Positions 44,159 to 50,785 of a DNA stretch of 64,000 nt are shown piece by piece. The stretch spans positions 1-64,000 of the forward strand of contig CAINXK010000459.1 in assembly GCA_903854805.1 (NCBI GenBank), given 5' to 3'. A program made the position numbers and the translations under genes. The DNA comes from an uncultured Anaerolineae bacterium (GTDB taxonomy: Bacteria > Chloroflexota > Anaerolineae > Anaerolineales > Villigracilaceae). The notes beneath the pieces were generated by a model. It saw only the letters and a list, made by a program, of their open reading frames with translations. It made no database searches and was not told the DNA's origin. The stretch's first letter is position 1. The number at the start of each line of letters is the position of its first letter.

Positions 44159-44728
44159 TTATGTATCCAAAAAAACATGGATGGATTGATCATATTGCAT
44201 GGTGCGTCCGAAACCCTTGACAGCTAATTTTTTGCGCATCTCGGCAGAAATGCCTCCAGCACGAAGTTCATCCAACACGCTCGCGTAATCGGCAGGGTCA
44301 CATACCAGCGTAACCCGCTCGTGATTCTTTGCGGCTGCACGGATAAGTGTCACTCCGCCAATATCAATGTTCTCAATCACCTCTGCATAGGTCACGCCAG
44401 GCTTTGCAATGGTCTCTTCAAAGGGGTATAGATTAACAGCCACAATATCGATATAGTCCCAACCAAGTTCGAGCAGCTGTTGGTGGTCGGCTGGGGTGGG
44501 ACGTGCCAACAGCCCGCCATGGATGGCCGGATGCAAGGTCTTAACGCGTCCACCCAGGATTTCTGGTGACCCGGTGTAATCTGCCACTTCAATGACAGCA
44601 AGACCATTATCACGCAACATTTTGGCGGTACCACCAGATGCAAGCAGGGTCCAACCAAGATTAGCGAGACCGGTGGCAAAAGCAAGCAGGCCGGTTTTGT
44701 TATGGACAGATAGAATGGCTTTTGGCAT
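44159..44728 (-). CDS. purH: IMP cyclohydrolase domain protein (split PurH, N-terminal half)
   Basis: This 189-residue protein corresponds only to the MGS-like cyclohydrolase domain of PurH: LLASGGTAKMLRDNGL, VKTLHPAIHGGLLAR and NLYPFEETIAKPGV are typical. It closes the last ring of IMP from FAICAR. A fused bifunctional PurH would continue for about 330 more residues; here the frame stops at 44159, and the transformylase is encoded separately upstream at 44921-46096. An AAAGGAA ribosome-binding site and a candidate promoter (44777-44805) precede it. Confidence 0.9.
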   Translation of the reverse strand: MPKAILSVHNKTGLLAFATGLANLGWTLLASGGTAKMLRDNGLAVIEVADYTGSPEILGGRVKTLHPAIHGGLLARPTPADHQQLLELGWDYIDIVAVNLYPFEETIAKPGVTYAEVIENIDIGGVTLIRAAAKNHERVTLVCDPADYASVLDELRAGGISAEMRKKLAVKGFGRTMQYDQSIHVFLDT

Positions 44729-44776
44729 CGGATCGTTCCTTTGAATAGTTTTCGCAAATTCTTACTTGTAACAGTA

Positions 44777-44805
44777 TGTATAGGCTTTTTTGCAAAGCAT
44801 ATCAA
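44777..44805 (-). promoter_or_regulatory. Candidate promoter for the IMP cyclohydrolase gene
   Basis: On the reverse strand TTGATA (44800-44805), a 17-base spacer and TATACA (44777-44782) precede the gene by about 50 bases. The -35 matches five and the -10 four of six consensus positions. Confidence 0.5.
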
Positions 44806-44870
44806 CTGCGGGGTAAACCAGCAGCAAGCGCCGCTAAGTGAACAAAACTTTCCTGCTTGACGATTGGCAA

Positions 44871-44910
44871 TTGACAGGGAAATTTATTGTCTAAAATAAA
44901 TTCCCCTGTC
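44871..44910 (-). terminator. Hairpin after the AICAR transformylase gene
   Basis: Arms 44871-44887 and 44894-44910 pair over 17 positions with one A-C mismatch around a six-base loop. It starts 11 bases past the transformylase stop. The following T-tract is weak, so it may attenuate rather than fully terminate transcription into the cyclohydrolase gene. Confidence 0.5.
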
Positions 44911-44920
44911 AAAATACAAG

Positions 44921-46096
44921 CTAGTGGTGGAACAACCTGACCGCACTTAAGACCATCGCCATTCCATATTCGTTACAGGCGGCAATGACATCTTCATCCC
45001 GGTTGGAACCGCCTGGTTGAAGCACATAACAGACACCGGTCTGGGCAGCACGATCGATGCTGTCACGAAAGGGAAAGAAAGCGTCGGACCCGAGCGTAAC
45101 ACCCGTCAGGGTATCCAGCCAGGCACGGCGCTCAGCAGATAATAACTGCTCAGGAAAATGTGTAAAGGCGTTTTTCCAGTTTGCTTTTTCAGCCTCCGTA
45201 ACGCCGGGTTGGAGAAACTGGTCAATGGCATTATCGCGATCGGGTCGTTTAATCCCAGGCACAAACGGTAACTCGAGTACGCGTGGATGTTGACGCAAGT
45301 ACCACATATCGGCCTTTTCACCAGCTAGACGAGCACAGTGCACGCGCGACTGCTGGCCGGCTCCCACACCAATGGTCTGACCATCTTTTACATAACAAAC
45401 AGAATTAGACTGAGTATATTTGAGTGTAATCCAGGCAACAGTCATATCGCGAATAGTTTCGGAAGTGAGCTGCCTGTTCAACGTGACAATATTCGCAAAA
45501 TCAGCGGGGCGGACGGAACGATCATGACGGTGCTGTTCGAAGGTGACACCATAGACTTCCCTGGTTTCCACCGGTTCTGGTTGGTATGCCGCATTCATCT
45601 GAATAACTGCATATTTACCAGCTTTCTTGAGCTTCAGCAAATCAAGAGCAGCGGGCTCATACCCAGGTGCGATAACGCCATCGGAAACTTCACGCGCAAT
45701 AACCCTGGCCGTAGAGACATCGACCGTCTCAGAAAGAGCGATAAAATCGCCGAAGGATGACATACGGTCAACGCCGCGCGCACGCGCGTAAGCCTGAGCA
45801 AGCGGTGAAAGCTCCAGATCATCAACGAAATAGATTTTCTTCAAAATGTCATCCAGAGGAACGGCCACCGCCGCGCCAGACGGACTGACATGCTTAAAGG
45901 AAGCTGCTGCCGGCAGGCCAGTCGCCTGCGTAAGCTCGGAGACAAGCTGCCATGCATTCAACGCATCCAACAGGTTGATGTAGCCCGGGGAACCCGCCAG
46001 TACAGTAAAGGGTAAATCTGTGCCATTCTTAATAAAAACGCGGGCGGGGGCCTGTTGAGGGTTGATTCCATAACGCAGAGTCAGAGATGATGGCAT
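44921..46096 (-). CDS. purH: AICAR formyltransferase domain protein (split PurH, C-terminal half)
   Basis: This 391-residue protein matches the AICAR transformylase half of PurH: LRYGINPQQAPARVF at the start, SFKHVSPSGAAVAVPL with the catalytic Lys-His pair, TQSNSVCYVKDGQTIGVGAG, and DAFFPFRD, ending with VLQPGGSNRDEDVI. It transfers a formyl group from 10-formyl-THF to AICAR. Here it is an independent gene placed before the cyclohydrolase gene, the reverse of the usual domain order. A TATAAT-like -10 lies on the reverse strand at 46167-46172, but its -35 is poor. Confidence 0.92.
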   Translation of the reverse strand: MPSSLTLRYGINPQQAPARVFIKNGTDLPFTVLAGSPGYINLLDALNAWQLVSELTQATGLPAAASFKHVSPSGAAVAVPLDDILKKIYFVDDLELSPLAQAYARARGVDRMSSFGDFIALSETVDVSTARVIAREVSDGVIAPGYEPAALDLLKLKKAGKYAVIQMNAAYQPEPVETREVYGVTFEQHRHDRSVRPADFANIVTLNRQLTSETIRDMTVAWITLKYTQSNSVCYVKDGQTIGVGAGQQSRVHCARLAGEKADMWYLRQHPRVLELPFVPGIKRPDRDNAIDQFLQPGVTEAEKANWKNAFTHFPEQLLSAERRAWLDTLTGVTLGSDAFFPFRDSIDRAAQTGVCYVLQPGGSNRDEDVIAACNEYGMAMVLSAVRLFHH

Positions 46097-46504
46097 GATA
46101 AATTCCTTTTTTCCAAAAACGCGAATGGATCAATTGACATAACTTCAGTGCTTGTACTTTCAAGCGATTATAACCAAGTCTGGGGTCAACTCACGCTGTT
46201 TTCCTTCCCTGAATAGTAAATGATCAAGCACAGAAATGCAGGGTAGTCAAAACTATAAAAAGCAGGCACGATCAAGAAGTTGGGGCTTTACGTCGGTCCA
46301 CAAATGAATCAATTGGGAGAATCTACGAAGGCCAGGATCTATGTTAGCGCTCGCTCACAACACCTTTGAACAATTGAACGATCAGCTTCAGGTATCAGAA
46401 GAGCGGGAAGCGAAGGACAGCAAGAATACGCCAATAATAGGCAGCCACTCACCAAACGTGCCTGATGAGTCTGGGAAGCACACCTCAAAACGGAAGAGTC
46501 TTTT

Positions 46505-46544
46505 GTGGTTATTTTACGGAAAGGTTTTTCCGCAAAATAACCAT
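46505..46544. repeat. Palindromic element, copy A
   Basis: A 16-17 base-pair near-perfect hairpin (46506-46522 with 46527-46543, one mismatch) has a four-base loop. The flanks and stem ends (TTTTGTGGTTATTT on the left, TAACCA and CTG on the right) also occur in the hairpin at 63138-63180, so the two look like copies of one small dispersed repeat. Confidence 0.5.
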
Positions 46545-46597
46545 CTGCAGAGCATACCGATATTTTAAAAAATAATTCCAAAAACAATTTTTTCGTT

Positions 46598-46603
46598 TAG
46601 AAT
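46598..46603 (+). promoter_or_regulatory. -10 element of the SNF2 gene, leaderless spacing
   Basis: TAGAAT ends six bases before the ATG at 46610. The -35 is weak (ATTCCA-like, 46575-46580). The spacing matches that of the XPB operon promoter. Confidence 0.6.
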
Positions 46604-46609
46604 TACCGC

Positions 46610-49600
46610 ATGCGAATGCTCACGGCCCAACTTCTCGATAATTACCCATACTCAATGTATGCAGATGCAAAATCGATCCAACGCGGTCACGCTTACTATA
46701 AAGATGGCCGCGTATGGGATGTGGACTTTGAAGAAGGGTATCGGGCTATCTGCATGGTGGAAGGGGACTATGGAGAATATAACGTTGAAATTTACGTGGA
46801 ACAAAAATCCGGCGAACTGCAATTTGACTGCAACTGCCCATATGCTGAAGGTCATTTTTGTAAGCACATGATCGCCGCCGCACTTGAAGTGAGCGAACAT
46901 CTCAAAGAAGAATTGAATAACTACGACGACGAAGAAATCATTGGGCGAGTAGATCAAAAATTGATCCCGGCCCAGGCCGCCAACAGCTGGCAGTATAAAC
47001 TGGATGGTGCCCTGGAGCAGCTATCTCAGTCTGCTTCCAAATCAACGGCAAATATCCAGCGGTACGCTGCGGCCCTCATCATCTATAAAGAAGATTATTA
47101 TTATCAAGGTTCATATTTCATCACGCCTACCATCATAAAAGCTAAAAACTGGGAGGTCCTGCGGGGCATACCATCGGATGACCGGCCGGCAATCAACAAT
47201 CTGCTTGAAACTAATCACGATTGGATCAACTTTAGCGAAGAAATGTACCTGCAAACGAACCCGGCTGGATGTATGAACCTCACTCCGGAAGCCGTCAATT
47301 TGTTATTCTTCCTGGTGCAGATATCACGCATGTTCAGCGGTATTTCATCTTTTATTCCTTATCTTCCGATGCTGGCACAACTACAGATACCGATTTTCCT
47401 TGCCAGTAAAAACAAAAAGACCGTTCAAGCCCGCATCCATATTCACCCACAACCGGTCGATATTCAAGTGCAATTTACAAATGAAAATGGAAACCTGGTC
47501 TTGAAGGCTGGTGTGCAAACCGATGTCTTTCATGCCTTGAGTAACAAACTTGAGTTGATTTACAGCAACCCAGTCTGGTTAATGTTGGGCGAGAATCTAT
47601 TTTGCCTGAGTGGGTCGACCAACATCTCCAGCCTATCTTCATTCCCTATCATCATTCCGGAGCAGCACGCGGATTTATTCCGCGAGAAATACCTGCGCCG
47701 CGTGGCAGAATCACTTCCCATCCAGAGTGATCTAATCCAATGGCGCGAAGTCAATATCGATCCGATCCCGCGGATATACCTGCACGAGGACAAAGATAAT
47801 AAATTACGCGCCAACCTGCGCTTTGGTTATGGCGAGTATGAAGTGCCGGCTGCCAAAGCTGAAATTCCACATGCAATTGAAACCGTGCCTGGTACCTGGG
47901 ACCTGGTCCGAATTCAACGACAGCCGGAGCAAGAACAAATCTGGGCACAACCGCTCGCGGATGCCAGTTATCTTCTCAAGAAATCTGACAGCAACCAACC
48001 CTATGGCACGTTCGAACTCCGAGCTCGCGCCCATCCCTTTGATTTTCTGGCGCATGCCATACCAAAACTTGCCCAGGCAGGCTATGAAATCTATGGCGAG
48101 GAAAATCTTAAGCTCGGCAAGATCAACCGTGCCACGCCCAGCCTGCGAGTCAATATTTCTTCTGGAATTGACTGGTTTGACATCAAAACGATCGTCGAGT
48201 TTGGCGATCAACAAATCTCGTTGCACGATGTTCGCAAAGCCCTCAAACGTGGTGAGCACTACATCAAACTTGCGGATGGCTCAGTGGGTCAAATTCCTGC
48301 AGAGTGGCTGGAAAAATATAAGCATCTTTGGAATCTGGCGCATGAGACAGCCGACGGATTCCGAGTCAACGACTTTCACTTACCTTTAATCGATGCTCTA
48401 CTCGAAGACGATCATACAATCGAAGCGCCTGCTGATTTGAACCAACGTCGCGAGCGCTTTCGCAACTTCGAACAGATTGCTTCGCATCCACTCCCGGATG
48501 GCTTTCGTGGCGAGCTGCGCCCTTACCAGAAACATGGCTTTGATTGGCTCCATTTTTTGCGGGAATATAAATTTGGCGGTATCCTGGCTGACGATATGGG
48601 GCTTGGTAAAACGGTCCAAGTATTGGCATACATCCAATCATTGCGCGAGCAGTACAAGAACGAACCAGCTGTGCTGCTGGTTGTCCCTAAAAGCCTAATC
48701 GCTAACTGGCAGCGAGAATCCGAGAAGTTCACGCCCGGATTGCGTTTCATGGAATACATGGGTACTTTCCGCAATAAAGACACCGCCGTTTTCAACGATT
48801 GCGATGTGCTGATCACTACGTATGGTACGATGCTGCGCGATGTAGAAATTCTGAGTAAATACAGGTTCCATTATGTCATCCTGGATGAATCTCAATCCAT
48901 CAAAAACCCGCTGGCAAAAAGTGCCAGGGCAGCACGCCTGCTCAACGCTGAATACCGGCTCGTAATGACGGGCACCCCGGTTGAGAACAACACCTTTGAA
49001 TTGTGGTCACAGTTTGCGTTTTTAAACCCCGGCTTACTCGGGAACATGGACTACTTCAAACGCGAATTTGCAACCCCGATCGAAAGCGGGCAGGACGAAG
49101 AATCTGCCAACACACTGCGCAAGCTGATTTATCCATTCATCCTGCGCCGCACCAAAGAACAGGTCGCCACGGAACTGCCTCCACGCACAGAGCGCATTAT
49201 ATACACCGACATGGACAGTGCGCAGAAAAAGCTGTACACCCAGACCCGCGAGCGTTACCGCGCGGAACTGCTCGGCCTGATCGAGAGCGATGGCATGAAT
49301 GATGCGCGTTTCAAAATTTTAGAAGGACTGCTGCGCCTGCGACAAATCGCCATCCATCCGGGCTTGGTAGAAAAAAATTACAAAGGCGAAGTGCCCAAAT
49401 TTGAAATATTGTTTGAAACGCTGGAAACGCTGCAGGCTGAAAACCACAAGGCCCTGATCTTTTCGCAGTTTGTGGAAATGCTCAAGCTCGTCAGACTGGA
49501 ACTGGATCAACGCCACATGAAATATGTTTATCTTGACGGACAAACATCCAATCGTCAGGCGCGGGTCGATCAATTTCAAAACGATGCATCCTACCCATTT

Positions 49601-49897
49601 TTCCTGATCAGTTTGAAGGCTGGAGGAGTGGGGCTAAACCTGACTGCCGCAGATTATGTCATTCATCTTGATCCGTGGTGGAATCCAGCCGTCGAAATGC
49701 AAGCCAGCGACCGGGCTCATCGCATCGGACAGGATAAACCAGTTTTTATTTATAAAATCATTGCCCGCGATACAGTGGAAGAAAAAATATTGCAACTGCA
49801 GGAACGCAAACGCGCGCTGGTAAAAAGCCTGATCACAGCCGAATCCAGTTTCTTCAAAGCGCTAACAAAGGATGATGTAAAAATGCTATTTGAGTAG
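46610..49897 (+). CDS. SWIM-domain SNF2-family helicase
   Basis: This is a 1095-residue protein. A SWIM zinc finger near residues 74-86 has the form C-x-C-x7-C-x-H (DCNCPYAEGHFCKH). About 500 residues of beta-rich linker follow, of the SNF2 N-terminal bacterial type. The ATPase core starts with LRPYQKHGFDWLHFL, Walker A DDMGLGKT (about 661-668), DEAH-variant ILDESQ (about 757), and ends with GGVGLNLTAADYVIHLDPWW and SDRAHRIGQ. Such proteins remodel DNA-protein or RNA polymerase complexes and are double-stranded DNA translocases. There is no ribosome-binding site; the start is at the predicted transcription start. Confidence 0.93.
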   Translation: MRMLTAQLLDNYPYSMYADAKSIQRGHAYYKDGRVWDVDFEEGYRAICMVEGDYGEYNVEIYVEQKSGELQFDCNCPYAEGHFCKHMIAAALEVSEHLKEELNNYDDEEIIGRVDQKLIPAQAANSWQYKLDGALEQLSQSASKSTANIQRYAAALIIYKEDYYYQGSYFITPTIIKAKNWEVLRGIPSDDRPAINNLLETNHDWINFSEEMYLQTNPAGCMNLTPEAVNLLFFLVQISRMFSGISSFIPYLPMLAQLQIPIFLASKNKKTVQARIHIHPQPVDIQVQFTNENGNLVLKAGVQTDVFHALSNKLELIYSNPVWLMLGENLFCLSGSTNISSLSSFPIIIPEQHADLFREKYLRRVAESLPIQSDLIQWREVNIDPIPRIYLHEDKDNKLRANLRFGYGEYEVPAAKAEIPHAIETVPGTWDLVRIQRQPEQEQIWAQPLADASYLLKKSDSNQPYGTFELRARAHPFDFLAHAIPKLAQAGYEIYGEENLKLGKINRATPSLRVNISSGIDWFDIKTIVEFGDQQISLHDVRKALKRGEHYIKLADGSVGQIPAEWLEKYKHLWNLAHETADGFRVNDFHLPLIDALLEDDHTIEAPADLNQRRERFRNFEQIASHPLPDGFRGELRPYQKHGFDWLHFLREYKFGGILADDMGLGKTVQVLAYIQSLREQYKNEPAVLLVVPKSLIANWQRESEKFTPGLRFMEYMGTFRNKDTAVFNDCDVLITTYGTMLRDVEILSKYRFHYVILDESQSIKNPLAKSARAARLLNAEYRLVMTGTPVENNTFELWSQFAFLNPGLLGNMDYFKREFATPIESGQDEESANTLRKLIYPFILRRTKEQVATELPPRTERIIYTDMDSAQKKLYTQTRERYRAELLGLIESDGMNDARFKILEGLLRLRQIAIHPGLVEKNYKGEVPKFEILFETLETLQAENHKALIFSQFVEMLKLVRLELDQRHMKYVYLDGQTSNRQARVDQFQNDASYPFFLISLKAGGVGLNLTAADYVIHLDPWWNPAVEMQASDRAHRIGQDKPVFIYKIIARDTVEEKILQLQERKRALVKSLITAESSFFKALTKDDVKMLFE

Positions 49898-49957
49898 CGT
49901 CTCAGATCAATTGAGCCCAACCAAACGAAGCGGTTTTTTTGGAATGACGAGGTTCGC

Positions 49958-49986
49958 TTGACATTCCATCCTGCATCAGATAGAAT
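49958..49986 (+). promoter_or_regulatory. Consensus promoter for first tRNA-Ala
   Basis: TTGACA (49958-49963), a 17-base spacer and TAGAAT (49981-49986) lie just upstream of the tRNA gene at 50003. Confidence 0.85.
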
Positions 49987-50002
49987 AATTGGGCTCTAAG
50001 AT

Positions 50003-50075
50003 GGGCCTGTAGCGCAGTTGGGAGCGCGCCTCAATCGCACTGAGGAGGCCAGGGGTTCGAATCCCCTCAGGTCCA
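50003..50075 (+). tRNA. tRNA-Ala (CGC)
   Basis: A 73-base cloverleaf fits. The acceptor stem GGGCCTG/CAGGTCC contains the G3-U70 pair that specifies alanine. The anticodon stem CCTCA/TGAGG encloses ATCGCAC, giving anticodon CGC for codon GCG. The T arm reads AGGGG TTCGAAT CCCCT. The 3' CCA is not encoded. Confidence 0.93.
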
Positions 50076-50084
50076 CTGGATTAG

Positions 50085-50113
50085 TTGACGAATTCCGATT
50101 AATCAATTAGAAT
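50085..50113 (+). promoter_or_regulatory. Promoter for second tRNA-Ala
   Basis: TTGACG (50085-50090), a 17-base spacer and TAGAAT (50108-50113) lie between the two tRNA genes, so the second has its own promoter. Confidence 0.8.
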
Positions 50114-50126
50114 ACCCGTCGCTTAA

Positions 50127-50199
50127 GGGCCCATAGCGCAGTTGGGAGCGCGCCTCAATGGCATTGAGGAGGTCGAGGGTTCGAATCCCTCTGGGTCCA
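50127..50199 (+). tRNA. tRNA-Ala (GGC)
   Basis: A 73-base cloverleaf, nearly identical in body to the tRNA at 50003. The acceptor stem GGGCCCA/TGGGTCC again has G3-U70, and the anticodon loop ATGGCAT gives anticodon GGC for codons GCC/GCU. CCA is not encoded. It is followed directly by a GC-rich hairpin. Confidence 0.94.
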
Positions 50200-50207
50200 C
50201 AAACACT

Positions 50208-50230
50208 GGGGCAGGTCTAAGACCTGCCCC
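50208..50230 (+). terminator. GC-rich hairpin after the tRNA genes
   Basis: A 10-bp perfect stem (50208-50217 with 50221-50230) has a 3-base loop. No T tract follows, so it is a terminator-like or processing hairpin. Confidence 0.55.
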
Positions 50231-50249
50231 GAAAACTAAGTCGTGTTGG

Positions 50250-50258
50250 TGATATAAT
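50250..50258 (+). promoter_or_regulatory. Extended -10 promoter of the leuS leader
   Basis: TGATATAAT is a TGn-extended perfect TATAAT. No good -35 is present. It would start transcription near 50265, at the 5' end of the T-box RNA. Confidence 0.6.
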
Positions 50259-50264
50259 CATCAA

Positions 50265-50546
50265 AAGTTATGGCTGGAGTAGTAGGTTATCCCGTCAGCG
50301 AGCCAGGAGAGTAAGATGAAAGCCTGGCGCAGCGCCCCACGGGAGCGCACATCTGTAAGGATGTTTCCAAACCGAACTCGCCAACCGCCCCTTTTTTGGG
50401 GAGACTGCACTGGTGACAATCGTAGTCAGTGCCGGGAAAGCCCGTTACAGCAAACCAAAGTGGTCAGTGAGTCTTCTTTTACTGGCAAACCGGGTGGTAC
50501 CGCGGAGATAATCCTTCGTCCCTGTTGTGGATGATGGATTTTTTTT
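50265..50546 (+). ncRNA. T-box leader (tRNA-sensing riboswitch) of the leuS operon
   Basis: The diagnostic T-box sequence GGGTGGTACCGCGG is at 50492-50505, just before a terminator stem (50510-50521 with 50529-50540) and a T run to 50546. Upstream, a Stem I-like structure is visible (GCCAGG with CCTGGC and CCCGT with ACGGG around 50300-50350). Uncharged tRNA pairing with the T-box bulge stabilises an antiterminator and allows transcription into the downstream genes. Because leuS follows, the sensed tRNA should be tRNA-Leu, but I could not identify the specifier codon with confidence. Confidence 0.9.
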
Positions 50547-50594
50547 ATTCGTTTTTATCAAATAGCCAGATAAATTGTAAACAAGGAGGCACGT

Positions 50595-50726
50595 ATGAAA
50601 AAGATTATCGCAAAAATTAAAAGATCATTCCAGAAGGCTGCTTCAATCCTTGCGGGCTTATCAGACAGCAGACCTGAACTTCGACCAATCCCCGTGCCTG
50701 TTGAGCGCGGTTTTCGCATACGTTAA
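50595..50726 (+). CDS. 43-residue basic peptide between T-box and leuS
   Basis: A short gene starts MKKIIAKIKRSFQKAASILA and ends in a Pro/Arg-rich tail. A near-consensus AAGGAGG ribosome-binding site lies at ideal distance, which makes translation likely. The N-terminal 20 residues form an amphipathic basic helix. It is controlled by the T-box with leuS, starting 60 bases before the leuS ATG. No family is recognised. Confidence 0.65.
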   Translation: MKKIIAKIKRSFQKAASILAGLSDSRPELRPIPVPVERGFRIR

Positions 50727-50785
50727 ACACCTGACGCGGAAGAATAATTTTAAGCATTGATTGCATTGATTTCATCGAGGAAAGA

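Larger units (their letters stand above)
46097..46609. other. Divergent intergenic region with a hairpin element
   Basis: It separates the reverse transformylase gene from the forward SNF2 gene. It contains a -10-like TATAAT for the reverse gene (46167-46172), the palindromic element at 46505-46544, and the -10 of the SNF2 gene (46598-46603). A 75-codon forward frame at 46341 has no domain and a weak start, and is not called. Confidence 0.5.

Noticed and set aside
46341..46568. 75-codon forward ORF upstream of the SNF2 gene
   Set aside because: No domain, weak start, and it runs through the palindromic element, so it is probably non-coding.
49921..49945. Possible intrinsic terminator after the SNF2 gene
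   Set aside because: There is a T run, but the best stem is only 4-5 bp (AACC with GGTT), too weak to call.
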